From positions 310,001 through 374,000 of the forward strand of contig CAVXGU010000003.1 in the NCBI GenBank assembly GCA_963761615.1: 64,000 nucleotides of DNA. Direction: 5' to 3'. The notes under the pieces were generated by a model. The model saw only the letters and a list, made by a program, of their open reading frames with translations, was not told where the DNA came from and ran no database searches. Origin of the DNA: CAVXGU01 sp963761615. GTDB taxonomy: Bacteria; Acidobacteriota; Vicinamibacteria; Vicinamibacterales; CAVVIG01. A program made the translations under genes and the position numbers. This document shows, piece by piece, positions 34,801-43,703 of this stretch. Position 1 is the first letter of the stretch. Each line of letters begins with the position of its first letter.

Positions 34801-37800
34801 GATCGGTGAAGAGCCAGATCGGCCACACCAAGTGCACGGCCGGGATGGCCGGGCTCATCAAGGCGACGCTCGCCGTCCATCACGGCGTCCTGCCGCCCAT
34901 CGCGAACCTGAAGCAGACCAACCCCGGCTACGACGAGCGGGCGAGCCCCTTCGTCTTCCGCGACACCGCGGCGCCGTGGCTGTCGGACCGCCGGCGAGCC
35001 GCCGTATCCGCCTTCGGCTTCGGCGGGACGAACTTCCACGTGATCCTCGAGAACGCCCGCGACGCCCGCGCGGCCGAGCCGGCGTGGCCGTGCGAGCTCG
35101 TGGTGATCCGCGGCGCGGATCGTGACGCCGCCCGTCGCACCGCCGAGACGCTGCGGGCGCTCGCGGCGGGCGGTCACCGTCTTCGCGATCTCGCGCGATC
35201 GGCGGCGGCCGTCCCGGGACCGGTGTGGCTGGCGGTGGTCGCCGACAGCAGCGCCGACCTGGCCGCGAAGCTGCGCGAGCCCCGCCTCGAGCCGGCCGAC
35301 GCCGGGCCGATCGCGTTCCTGTTCCCCGGACAGGGCAGTCAGCGCCCGTCGATGCTGGCGGACCTGTTCGTCGCCCTTCCGGGCCTGCAGTGCATCGCCG
35401 ATCGCGTCAGGACGCTGGCGCCCACTCTGTTCCCGGGCGCCGCGCTCACGCCGGCACGCCGCGCCGCCCAGCGGGCGGCCGTCACGGACACGCGCGTCGC
35501 GCAGCCGGCGCTCGCCGTCGCGGACCTGGCCGTCGCGCGCCTGCTCGAGCGCCTGGGCGTCCGGCCGGCCATGACGGCGGGGCACAGCTTCGGCGAACTC
35601 GTGGCGTTGACGATCGCCGGTGCCATCGCGGAGGCGGATCTGGTGCCGCTCAGCGAGGCGCGGGCGCAGGCCATCGCCGAAGCGGCCGGAAGCGCGCCGG
35701 GGTCGATGGCCGCGGTCGGCGCCCCGGCTGACACCGTGCGCGGGCTCGTCGGGGCGGACGTCACGCTCGCCAACCTGAACGCCCCGGATCAGACCGTGAT
35801 CGCGGGCAGCGACGCCGCCATCGAGCGGGCGGTGGCCGCCGTGGCCGCCGCGGGGCTGTCGAGCAGGACGCTGCCGGTGGCGTGCGCGTTCCACAGCCCG
35901 ATCATGGCCGGCGCCGCCGAGGCGTTTGCCGGACGGCTGTCGGCGGTCGACTTCCACGCGCCCGCGCTGCCCGTCTACTCGAACTCGTCGGCATCGCCGT
36001 ATCCGGCCGGGCCGGCGGACGTGCGCGCCCGACTGGCCGAACAGATCGTCCTGCCCGTGCGCTTCGCCGAGCAGATCGAAGCGATGTATGCCGCCGGCGC
36101 CCGCGTGTTCGTCGAAGTCGGACCGGGCGCCGTCCTCACCGATCTGGTGGGCCGCATCCTGCGCGGCCGGCCGCACGTGGCGATCGCCTGCGCGCCGCAT
36201 GGCCAGCCGGCGCTCCGATCGCTGCTCGACTCGCTCGCGCGCCTGCTGGCCGCAGGGGTGCCGGTGGACGTCGCCCCGCTCTTCGAGGGCCGCGACGCGC
36301 GTCTGTTCGACCTGGATTCGCCCCCGAACCTCGCGCTGGCGCCCACCGCCTGGCTCGTCAACGGACACCGGGCGCGCCCGGTGTCGGGCGAGCTGCCGGA
36401 CTTCGCGATGAAGCCGATCACCGAGCCGATCGCGCCGGCCCTGCCGGCCGTTCCGGCGGCGGGCGATCGCGAGGCCACGGTGCTCGAGTACCTCCAGATG
36501 ATGCGGAGCGTCGTCGAGAGCCAGACGACGGTCATGTTGCGGTTCCTGGGGGGCACCGACGCCGCGGAGCGCCTCGCCGAGCCCGCGGCCGCGTCCGTCG
36601 CCGCGGGTGCGGCCCCGCCCGCTCGCCGCGCCGCCGCGTCGGCGCGCGCGACCGCTGCCGCCGACACGGCGGTGGCCGTCGCGGAGCCGGAGCCGGTCGC
36701 AGAACCGGCGTCTCCCGCTCCGCCGGCCGATCCGCTGTCGGTCCTGATCGGCATCATCAGCGAGCGGACCGGCTATCCAACCGAGATGCTCGATCCCGAC
36801 CTCGATCTCGAGGCCGACCTCGGCATCGATTCGATCAAGCGCGTGGAGATTCTTGGCACGCTCGGCGAACGCTGGCACCTGCCGGCGCAGAGCGGCAACC
36901 GTTCGGACCTGGTCGAGAAGCTGGCGCCGCTGAAGACGATGCGGCAGATCGCGGAGAGCCTGTCGGCGCTGGGCAGCGCGCCGGCGTCGCCCGGCCCCGA
37001 TGCCGGGCGTGTGCGCGCGGCGACCGACGCGCCGGCGCCACCGGTCGCGCCACCGGAGCCCGCCGAGGGCCCGGCGACGAGCCGGTACGTTTTCACCGAG
37101 ACGGCCGTCGAGCCGCCCGCCGGCAATCCCGGCGTCCTTCGCGACCGGGTCTATGCCATCGCGCCGGACGATGGCGGCGTGGCCGACGAGCTGAGGCGGC
37201 TGCTGTCCCAGCACGGGGCGACGGGAAAGGTGCTCGACCGCGGCGAGCCCGTCGGGCCGGTCCACGGCTTCATCCACCTCGAGTCGCTGTCGTCCGCGCC
37301 GGCCGACGACCCGTGTCGCTCCCTCTACCGCCGCGGGAAGGAAGTGATCGAGTCGGGCGTGCCGTGTCTGTATGCGGCCAGCGCACGCACGGGTGCGTTC
37401 GGTGACTCGCTGACGGACGGGACGCCTCTGCGCGGCGGCATCGCCGGCTTCGTCAAGACCGTGGCCAAGGAAGTGCCGGCCATGCGCGCGCGCGTCGTCG
37501 ATCTCGACGCCGCCCAGCCGGCGTCGGACCTGGCAGCGGCGCTCTTTCGGGAGCTGATCACCGACGATCGCCTCGTGGAAGTCGGCTACGCGGGCCTGGA
37601 GCGGCGCGCCCGCCGGCTGGTGCTGGCCGAGCCCAAGGTAAATGGAAGTGGCAAGGGCAACGGCAACGGACATGGCGGCGGCCTGGCGCTCGGGTCCGAC
37701 TCGGTCATCCTGATCACGGGGGGCGCGCGCGGCATCACCGCCGCGGTGGCGATCGCGCTCGCCACGCGGTACCACTGCCGCCTGGAGCTGGTCGGGCGTT

Positions 37801-38519
37801 CGCCGCTCCCGGAGCCCGAGCCCCGGAACCTGGAGGAGTGCCCCGACGCCGCGGCGCTGCGCGTCGAACTGGCGAAGTCGATGAGCGCGCCGGCCCCGAT
37901 CGAGGCGCGCGTGCGGCGGATCCTGGCCGGGCGTGAGACGCGGGAGACGCTCATGGCGATCGAGCGCGCCGGCGGCTGCGCGACGTACCACGTGTGCGAC
38001 GTGCGCGACGCGTCGTTCGGCGATCTGATCGACGGGATCTACGCGCGTGAGGGCCGGATCGACGGCGTCATTCACGGCGCCGGCGTGACCGAGGACAAGC
38101 GCCTCGTCGACAAGACGCCCGAGTCGTTCGATCGGGTGTTCGAGACGAAGGTGCAGGGCGCCCGGATCCTCGCCGAGCGCCTGCGTTCGGACGTCGGATT
38201 CGTGCTCTTCTTCGCGAGCGTCGTCGGGGCGTTCGGCAACCCGGGCCAGGCCGACTACGCCGCAGCCAACGACGCGCTGGACGGGATCGCCCGGCACCTG
38301 TCGCGCCGGCTGGCCGGCCGCGTCGTCTCGATCGACTGGGGGCCGTGGGCAGGCGCGGGGATGGTGACGCCCGAGCTCCAGCGGGAGTACGCCCGCCGCG
38401 GCATCGGCCTCATTCCGCTCGACGAAGGCGTGAAGCGGGCGCTCGCCGAGATCGAGCAGCGCGACGCCGCGCAGGTGATCATCATGCACCGATCGGCGGC
38501 CGAGGTCTTCGCCTCGTGA
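31890..38519 (+). CDS. Iterative type I synthase, NPD-NPD-KS-AT-ACP-KR
   Basis: 2209 aa from GTG 31890 (ATG 31896 possible). Order of domains: a first 2-nitropropane dioxygenase/PfaD-like barrel (about 5-190, VQGGVGLHTVGACLAGGAYG); a second one (about 260-550, YPIAQGPMTRVSD and GRECGGHVGPRTSFVLWD); a ketosynthase (about 615-1060) with Cys804 in VDAACASSLAA, His939 in EAHGTGT and His979 in GHTKCTAG; an acyltransferase with Ser1233 in GHSFGE; a single acyl carrier domain with Ser1648 in GIDSIKRVE; a linker; and a ketoreductase with TGGARGIT near 1945, Ser2110 and Tyr2123. PfaD-like barrels are the enoyl reductases of PUFA synthases, where they are separate proteins; here two are fused at the N-terminus. 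All visible catalytic residues are intact. The next gene starts inside its stop codon. Confidence 0.93.
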   Translation: MEMPPRLIGITPFERPDPSLAEALIRGGALGVLDLGRDRLRSVEALDQIARRVSRFGVRIPDGLTNSSFELPDNAATILVCDASAIAALGPRRVLVQVSTIAAARAAVAAGAGGLIAKGCESGGLVSEETSFVLLQRLVAEGFGVPIWVQGGVGLHTVGACLAGGAYGVVLDSQLALLAESSLPPSIKDVIAAADGSETTIDGGRRVHARLALPVGQDAVFARPLAARFQTARRLVRGLLQAADGHLRQARALDPLGSGSPFCADHGLRYPIAQGPMTRVSDRAPFAGAVAEAGALPFLALSLMRAPEVRALLAETRDRLGERPWGVGILGFVPPELRDEQLAVVREFRPSVALIAGGRPGQARALEDTGIATYLHVPSPGLLDQFLKDGARRFVFEGRECGGHVGPRTSFVLWDTVVERLLAEPSLDGTSAVFAGGIHDGRSAAMVAALAAPLAARGARIGVLAGTAYLFTEEAVASGAILPGYQQAALECDDTTLLETGPGHSTRCAESDYVRAFRAERARLEGEGVEPRAMWEALEQLNLGRLRMAAKGLVRDGSEVHAIEEHVQRRDGMFMIGQVAALRRATCSVAALHDEISAGSTRVLAQAPTVGAPAGHQTDVAIIGMASLFPGAPDLPSFWANIVAGRNSITEVPPERWNADTYYDPHGTGDKTPSKWGGFLADVPFDPAAYGIPPRSLAAIEPVQLLALEVARRALDDAGYGDRPFDRERASVIFGAEAGTELSAGYGFRARHPQMLGPLPDALDAALPRLTEDSFAGVLANVIAGRIANRLDLGGVNYTVDAACASSLAAVDAACKELVAGTSDLVLCGGADLHNSVDDYLLFASVHALSPTGQCRPFDAAADGIALGEGVAAVVLKRLVDAERDGDRIYAVIKGVGGSSDGKSLGLTAPRKDGQLRAIERAYERAGVSPADVGLVEAHGTGTVVGDRTELAALTDIWSGAGALPGTVTLGSVKSQIGHTKCTAGMAGLIKATLAVHHGVLPPIANLKQTNPGYDERASPFVFRDTAAPWLSDRRRAAVSAFGFGGTNFHVILENARDARAAEPAWPCELVVIRGADRDAARRTAETLRALAAGGHRLRDLARSAAAVPGPVWLAVVADSSADLAAKLREPRLEPADAGPIAFLFPGQGSQRPSMLADLFVALPGLQCIADRVRTLAPTLFPGAALTPARRAAQRAAVTDTRVAQPALAVADLAVARLLERLGVRPAMTAGHSFGELVALTIAGAIAEADLVPLSEARAQAIAEAAGSAPGSMAAVGAPADTVRGLVGADVTLANLNAPDQTVIAGSDAAIERAVAAVAAAGLSSRTLPVACAFHSPIMAGAAEAFAGRLSAVDFHAPALPVYSNSSASPYPAGPADVRARLAEQIVLPVRFAEQIEAMYAAGARVFVEVGPGAVLTDLVGRILRGRPHVAIACAPHGQPALRSLLDSLARLLAAGVPVDVAPLFEGRDARLFDLDSPPNLALAPTAWLVNGHRARPVSGELPDFAMKPITEPIAPALPAVPAAGDREATVLEYLQMMRSVVESQTTVMLRFLGGTDAAERLAEPAAASVAAGAAPPARRAAASARATAAADTAVAVAEPEPVAEPASPAPPADPLSVLIGIISERTGYPTEMLDPDLDLEADLGIDSIKRVEILGTLGERWHLPAQSGNRSDLVEKLAPLKTMRQIAESLSALGSAPASPGPDAGRVRAATDAPAPPVAPPEPAEGPATSRYVFTETAVEPPAGNPGVLRDRVYAIAPDDGGVADELRRLLSQHGATGKVLDRGEPVGPVHGFIHLESLSSAPADDPCRSLYRRGKEVIESGVPCLYAASARTGAFGDSLTDGTPLRGGIAGFVKTVAKEVPAMRARVVDLDAAQPASDLAAALFRELITDDRLVEVGYAGLERRARRLVLAEPKVNGSGKGNGNGHGGGLALGSDSVILITGGARGITAAVAIALATRYHCRLELVGRSPLPEPEPRNLEECPDAAALRVELAKSMSAPAPIEARVRRILAGRETRETLMAIERAGGCATYHVCDVRDASFGDLIDGIYAREGRIDGVIHGAGVTEDKRLVDKTPESFDRVFETKVQGARILAERLRSDVGFVLFFASVVGAFGNPGQADYAAANDALDGIARHLSRRLAGRVVSIDWGPWAGAGMVTPELQREYARRGIGLIPLDEGVKRALAEIEQRDAAQVIIMHRSAAEVFAS

Positions 38520-41500
38520 TCGACGCCGCGATTATCGGCATGGCGTGCGTCCTCCCGGGCGCACCGGACCTCGAGACCTTCTGGCACAACGTCACCAACG
38601 GCGTGGACGCGATCTCGGAGGCTCCGCCGTGGCGCGTGGACCCGGCGTTCTACGATCCCGAGGCGACGACGAGCGACCGGCTGTACTGCAAGCGGGGCGG
38701 GTTCGTCGACGCGTACGCGCGCTTCGACGCCGCGCGGCACGGCGTGATGCCGTCGGCGACCAGGGGCGGTGAGCCCGACCAGTTCCTCACGCTCGAAGTG
38801 GCCACCCGGGCGCTGGCCGACGCCGGCTACCAGGAACGGCCCTTCCCCCGCGCCCGCACCGGCGTGCTGATCGGGCGCGGCAACTATCCGGGGACCGGCC
38901 ACACGCTGTTCGAGCAGCGGATGCGGAGCGCCGAGCAGATCGTCGCGGTGCTCCAGGACCTGCTGCCGGATCTGCCGCCCGAGCGCCTCGCGCGCGTGAA
39001 GGAAGAGTTCCAGGCCGCGGTGCCCGCGGCCGCGGCCGACGCCGCCATCGGCCTCGTGCCGAACCTCACGGCCTCGCGCATCGCCAACCGCCTGGACCTG
39101 CAGGGCCCGGCGTTCACCATCGACGCGGCGTGCGCGAGCGCCCTCGTCGCCGTCGATCAGGCCTGCGCCGAGCTCACCACCGGGCGGTGCGACCTGGCGA
39201 TCGCCGGCGGTGTGCACCTGTGCCACGAAGAGACGTTCTGGAGCGTGTTCTGCCAGCTCGGCGCGCTCAGCCGCCGCCAGCAGATCCGGCCCTTCGATCG
39301 CCGCGCCGACGGCATCCTGATCGGCGAGGGCGTCGGGATCGTGGTGGTCAAGCGGCGTGCCGACGCCGAACGAGACGGCGATCGGATCTACGCGGTGATT
39401 CGCGGAACCGGCGTGTCGTCGGACGGCCGCGACGCCAGCCTGATGAAGCCGCGCGTCGAGGGGCAGGTGCTCGCGCTCGAGCGCGCATGGCGGTCCGCCG
39501 GGCTGGATCCGGCGACGATCGGCCTCGTCGAGGCGCACGGCACCGGCACTCCCGCCGGCGACACGGCGGAGCTCGAGACGCTGCACCGGTTCTTCGGTCC
39601 GCCCAGCGGAACGCGAGCGGGTCTCGGGTCGGTCAAGTCGATGATCGGCCATGCGATGCCCGCGGCCGGCGCCGCCGGCCTGATCAAGGCGGCCCTCGCG
39701 GCGCACCACGGCGTACTGCCGCCGACGCTCAACTGCGAAGAGCCGCACCCGGCCATCGAGGGCACGCGCTTTCGTCTGGTCACGCAGCCCGAGGAGTGGG
39801 GCGCCTCCGAGCGCCGGGCGGCCGTCAACGCCTTCGGCTTCGGCGGCATCAACGCCCACGTCGTGATTGACGGCGTGCCGCCGCGGCGCCGCGCGGCGCG
39901 GCAGGCGCGGCACGCCGACGACCGGCTCCTGGCCGTGGCCGCCGAGTCGCGCGACGCCCTCCTGGCCGCCCTGCCCGAGGCGCCGAGCGAGCTGCCGGGC
40001 GCGACGGGCACGGGCCGCTGCCGGCTGGTCGTGCTCGGCCCGACGCGCGACCGGCTCGCCCGCGCCCGCACGATCGTCGCCAATGGCCGGCGCTGGACGG
40101 GACACGACGGCATCTGGTTCACGCCGGCGGGCCTGCTCCACGACGGGCGGCTCGCCTTCGTGTTTCCCGGCGTCGACGCCGCGTTTCGCCCCCGCGTCGA
40201 GGACCTGGCCGCCCGCTTCGGCATCCCGATGCCACACGGCATCGATTCGGCCGGCGCCGAGGCGCTGCCGCTGGCCCTGACGGGCAGCGGCATCGTCGGC
40301 GTCAACCGGCTCGTGGACCGCGCGCTCCGCTCGTGCGGCGTGGTGCCCGACGTGCTGATCGGCCACAGCATCGGCGAGTGGAGCGCCATGATCGCCGCCG
40401 GCATGATTGCCGAGCCGGTGGTCGACGAGATCATCGCCGCCGCGCGCGAGGGCGTGCTCGTGGCGCCCGACGTCGTCTTCGCGGCGGCGGGCTGCAGCGT
40501 CGAGACCGTCCTGGCGGCGATGGACGGGCTGCCGCGGATCTCGCTGTCGCACGACAACTGCCCGCACCAGGTGGTCATCTGCGGCGTCGAGCGCAGCATC
40601 GACGTCGCCATGGGGCGGCTGCGCGAGCAGGGAGTGCTCGCGCAGAAGCTGCCCTTCCGGTCCGGGTTCCACACGCCGCTCTTCGCCACGCACATCGCCC
40701 CGCACCGGGAGCGTTTCGCCCGGATGCCGCTGTCGCCGCAGCGCCTGCCCGTCTGGTCGGCGACGAGCTGCGCCGAGTACCCGGCGGACCTCGAGAAGGT
40801 GCGCGCACTCGCGATCGAGCATCTCGTCTCGCCGGTGCGCTTCCGCGAGCTCGTCGAGGCCCTCTACGAGAGCGGCGTGCGCGTGTTCGTGCAGGCGGGC
40901 ACCGGCAGCCTGGTGCAGTTCGTCGAGGACACGCTGCGCGGCCGGCCGCACGCCGCCATCTCGGCCAACGTGCACGACCGGAGCGGCATGGCGCAGCTGC
41001 GGCGCACGGTGGCGGCGATCTGGGCCGAGGGCGGACGCGTCGATCTGCCCAGGCTCTGGCCCCGGCGCGCGGACGTGCCCCTCAGCCTCGGCGCCCCGCT
41101 CGTGCGGCTCGGCACCCCGCTGCCGACGAGCGTGGTGCGTCCGCAGAGCCGACCCGTGGCGGCAGGCCCGCTGGCCGACGCGTTCACGAGCACGCTCGAC
41201 GCCATGGCCCGCGCGCAGGAGGCGGTTCTGGCGCGGATGCAGGCGCAGCCGAGCGAGGCGACGATCGTCCGTCGGCTCTCGCTGTCCGCCTTCCCCGAGC
41301 TGCGCGACCACACGTTCTTCCGCCAGCCCGAGGGCTGGGCCGTCATCGCCGACCGGCACCCGGTCGTGCCCATGACCGGGCTCATCGCGCTGATGATCGA
41401 GGAGGCGTCGAAGCTGATGCCGGGCCGCGTCGCGGTGGCCGTGGAGCGGGTGCGGGCGTTCCGCTGGCTCGTCGTCTCCTCGCCGGTCGAAGGCCGGATC

Positions 41501-42691
41501 CGCCTGAGCCGCACCGGCGACTGCGTGGCCGTCCAGATCGAGGGCTACGCCGAAGGCACCGTCCGATTCGCCGACCAGTATCCGCACCAACCCGCGGAGG
41601 CAGCCGAGCCCCTCGCGGACGTGCGGCCGGCGCCGTGCAGCGCCGAGGCCTTCTACACCGACCGCTGGATGTTCCACGGGCCGGCGTACCGCGGCGTCGT
41701 CTCGCTCGATGCCGTCGGATCGAACGGGATTCGCGGATCCATCGAGACCCGCCCCGCGCTGGGCGCCCTGCTCGACAACGCCGGTCAGCTGTTCGGCTTC
41801 TGGATCATGCTGCACTTCACGGTCGATCGCATGGCGATGCCGGTCGCCCTCGGACGCGTGAGCTTCTACGGTCCGCATCCGGCCGTGGGCGAGCGGATCG
41901 ACTGCACGGCGGTGATCCGGCGGGAGGATCCGCGGTCCGTCGTCGCGGATCTCACGCTCTCCCGCGCCGGCCGCGTCTGGTGCCGGATCGAGGACTGGGA
42001 AGACCGGCGCTTCGAGACCGACGCGAGGCTCTGGGAGGTGCTGCGGTTTCCCGAGCGGAACCTGCTGTCCGAGCCGCGCTCCGGGGGCTGGTGCTGGTTC
42101 GCGGACCGGTACCGCGCGGCGCCCTCGCGCGACCAGCTCGCACGCCGGTTCCTCGGCGAAGCGGAGCGGCGCGTCCTCGACGCTCAGCCGCCGCGCGTGC
42201 AGCGCGCCTGGCTGTCGGGACGGATCGCGATCAAGGACGCGGTGCGGGACCTGCTCTGGCGCGAGGGGCGCGGCTCGATGTTTCCGGCCGAGGTCGAGGT
42301 CGCGGACGCGCCGGACGGGCGGCCGCGCGCGACCGTCGCGGGCGCGGACCTGCGCGTGTCGCTCTCGCAGGCCGGGGACGTGTCCGCCGCGATTGCGGCG
42401 ACCGAACGCGAGGTGGGCATCCACGTCGAGCGGATCGAACCGGACGACGCGTCGTTCGCCGCCGCGTTCGACGAGGCCGAGCTCGCGCTGCTCCCGACCG
42501 GCGACCGCGAGGAGTGGCTCGCCCGGCTGTGGGCGGCCAGGCAGGTGGCCGCCGAGGTTCGGGGCTCTGCGCTCGAGGGATCCCGGCGGCGCGTGTGCGG
42601 CCGCGGCGGCGAGCGCCTGCTGGTGGACGGACTGTGGGTCGACACGTGCCGCGAGGGCGCGCACGTCGTGGCGTGGACGGTGGAGCCGTGA
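38516..42691 (+). CDS. Iterative type I synthase, KS-AT-DH with degenerate PPTase-like C-terminus
   Basis: 1391 aa from GTG 38516 (GTGA overlap). The ketosynthase has Cys206 (IDAACASALVAV), His341 (EAHGTGT) and His379 (IGHAMPAAGAAGL). The acyltransferase has Ser618 in GHSIGEWSA. A hot-dog dehydratase begins near 910, with His948 in DRHPVVPMTG. The last 160 residues resemble a Sfp-type phosphopantetheinyl transferase, as in enediyne and some PUFA-like synthases. In it the Mg-binding motif reads GIHVE (His1303 in place of Asp) and the W-x-x-K-E motif reads WAARQV (Arg1342, Gln1343), so activity is doubtful. No carrier domain is present; it must work with the ACPs of its neighbours. Confidence 0.92.
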   Translation: MIDAAIIGMACVLPGAPDLETFWHNVTNGVDAISEAPPWRVDPAFYDPEATTSDRLYCKRGGFVDAYARFDAARHGVMPSATRGGEPDQFLTLEVATRALADAGYQERPFPRARTGVLIGRGNYPGTGHTLFEQRMRSAEQIVAVLQDLLPDLPPERLARVKEEFQAAVPAAAADAAIGLVPNLTASRIANRLDLQGPAFTIDAACASALVAVDQACAELTTGRCDLAIAGGVHLCHEETFWSVFCQLGALSRRQQIRPFDRRADGILIGEGVGIVVVKRRADAERDGDRIYAVIRGTGVSSDGRDASLMKPRVEGQVLALERAWRSAGLDPATIGLVEAHGTGTPAGDTAELETLHRFFGPPSGTRAGLGSVKSMIGHAMPAAGAAGLIKAALAAHHGVLPPTLNCEEPHPAIEGTRFRLVTQPEEWGASERRAAVNAFGFGGINAHVVIDGVPPRRRAARQARHADDRLLAVAAESRDALLAALPEAPSELPGATGTGRCRLVVLGPTRDRLARARTIVANGRRWTGHDGIWFTPAGLLHDGRLAFVFPGVDAAFRPRVEDLAARFGIPMPHGIDSAGAEALPLALTGSGIVGVNRLVDRALRSCGVVPDVLIGHSIGEWSAMIAAGMIAEPVVDEIIAAAREGVLVAPDVVFAAAGCSVETVLAAMDGLPRISLSHDNCPHQVVICGVERSIDVAMGRLREQGVLAQKLPFRSGFHTPLFATHIAPHRERFARMPLSPQRLPVWSATSCAEYPADLEKVRALAIEHLVSPVRFRELVEALYESGVRVFVQAGTGSLVQFVEDTLRGRPHAAISANVHDRSGMAQLRRTVAAIWAEGGRVDLPRLWPRRADVPLSLGAPLVRLGTPLPTSVVRPQSRPVAAGPLADAFTSTLDAMARAQEAVLARMQAQPSEATIVRRLSLSAFPELRDHTFFRQPEGWAVIADRHPVVPMTGLIALMIEEASKLMPGRVAVAVERVRAFRWLVVSSPVEGRIRLSRTGDCVAVQIEGYAEGTVRFADQYPHQPAEAAEPLADVRPAPCSAEAFYTDRWMFHGPAYRGVVSLDAVGSNGIRGSIETRPALGALLDNAGQLFGFWIMLHFTVDRMAMPVALGRVSFYGPHPAVGERIDCTAVIRREDPRSVVADLTLSRAGRVWCRIEDWEDRRFETDARLWEVLRFPERNLLSEPRSGGWCWFADRYRAAPSRDQLARRFLGEAERRVLDAQPPRVQRAWLSGRIAIKDAVRDLLWREGRGSMFPAEVEVADAPDGRPRATVAGADLRVSLSQAGDVSAAIAATEREVGIHVERIEPDDASFAAAFDEAELALLPTGDREEWLARLWAARQVAAEVRGSALEGSRRRVCGRGGERLLVDGLWVDTCREGAHVVAWTVEP

Positions 42692-42975
42692 GAGACGAGG
42701 TGCTGCAGACGACGGCCGGGATCATCCGGGAGGTGATCGCGGAGCCCTGGGCCGAGGAGATCCCCATCACGTTCGAGACGTCGTTCAGCCAGGACCTCGA
42801 GCTCGAGAGCATCGAGTTCGTGGCGCTCGCCGGACGGCTCCAGGACCAGTATGGATCCCGCGTGGACTTCGGTGGCTGGCTGGCCGGCAAGGAGCTCGAC
42901 GAGATCATCGAGCTGCGCGTCGGCGAGGTGGTCGACTTCATCGTGACATGCCTTTCGTCGACCGACGCGGCCTGA
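42688..42975 (+). CDS. Free-standing acyl carrier protein
   Basis: 95 aa from GTG 42688, overlapping the previous stop (GTGA). The phosphopantetheine site is Ser41 in QDLELESIEFVALAGRL, the DxxxxS-I-EF pattern of carrier proteins. Length and helical character fit an ACP. It probably carries the growing or finished chain between the two synthases, the hydrolases and later enzymes. The following gene begins 28 bases before its stop. Confidence 0.9.
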   Translation: MRDEVLQTTAGIIREVIAEPWAEEIPITFETSFSQDLELESIEFVALAGRLQDQYGSRVDFGGWLAGKELDEIIELRVGEVVDFIVTCLSSTDAA

Positions 42976-43703
42976 GCTTCCACACGCAGGTGCTCGGCAG
43001 CGGGCCGCCGCTCGTGATGATCCACGGGCTGCTGCTCGGGAGCATGGCGACCTGGTACTTCAGCGCGGCCCCGCGCCTCGCGCGGACGCATCGCGTCCTG
43101 CTGTTCGATCTGCGCGGCCACGGCAAGACGACGCGGACGGCTTCCGGATACGACCTGGCCACCATGACGGAGGACCTGTCGGCGCTGCTCGCCGACTTCA
43201 CAGCGGAACCGGCGACGCTCGTCGGCCACAGTTGGGGCGCGCTCCTGGCGCTGCGCCTCGCGATCACCGACCCGGAGCGCGCGCGCCGTCTGGCGCTCGT
43301 GGAGGCGCCGCTCCCGCCCTCCCGCCAGGGCGACGTGGGCGCCTTTCTGCGGCTGCCGCTGCCCGAGCTGGCCGGGCTGCTGCCCGCGACGGTGCGCGGC
43401 GAGATCGCGAGAGGCGGCCGCGCCGCCACGAGCTTCCTCACCCGCCTGCGCGAGCTGTCGGAGCGGACGACGCTGCTGAAGGATCTCGAGGCCGAAGGCG
43501 ACTTCGCCGACGAGGCGCTCGCCGGCGTCGCGTGTCCGACGCTGCTCGTGTACGGCGACCGCTCCCGGTGCCGGCCGACCGGCGATCGCCTGGCGCGCGT
43601 GATGGAGAACGCCCGCCTGCAGCTGCTGCCGGGCGGCCACGACTTGCCGGCCGAGGCCGGCGCGGCGCTCGCCGACACGCTGGCGGAGTGGTGCGATGCC
43701 TGA
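42948..43703 (+). CDS. Alpha/beta hydrolase, possible thioesterase (1)
   Basis: 251 aa from ATG 42948, overlapping the ACP gene by 28 bases. It has the fold's HG oxyanion motif (VMIHGLLLGSMATWYF), a DLRGHGKT segment, and nucleophile Ser in LVGHSWGALLALRLA. A catalytic acid is plausible in LLVYGDRSRC and the His in LPGGHDLP. Position right after the ACP suggests chain release or acyl transfer (inference). It shares overall layout with the next gene, so the two are probably duplicates. Confidence 0.85.
   Translation: MPFVDRRGLSFHTQVLGSGPPLVMIHGLLLGSMATWYFSAAPRLARTHRVLLFDLRGHGKTTRTASGYDLATMTEDLSALLADFTAEPATLVGHSWGALLALRLAITDPERARRLALVEAPLPPSRQGDVGAFLRLPLPELAGLLPATVRGEIARGGRAATSFLTRLRELSERTTLLKDLEAEGDFADEALAGVACPTLLVYGDRSRCRPTGDRLARVMENARLQLLPGGHDLPAEAGAALADTLAEWCDA

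Noticed and set aside
33975..42664. Very long antisense open frames opposite both synthase genes (33975-38489 and 38255-42664)
   Set aside because: They mirror the codon structure of the synthase genes, are rich in Arg/Ala/His without domains, and are expected in very GC-rich coding DNA.
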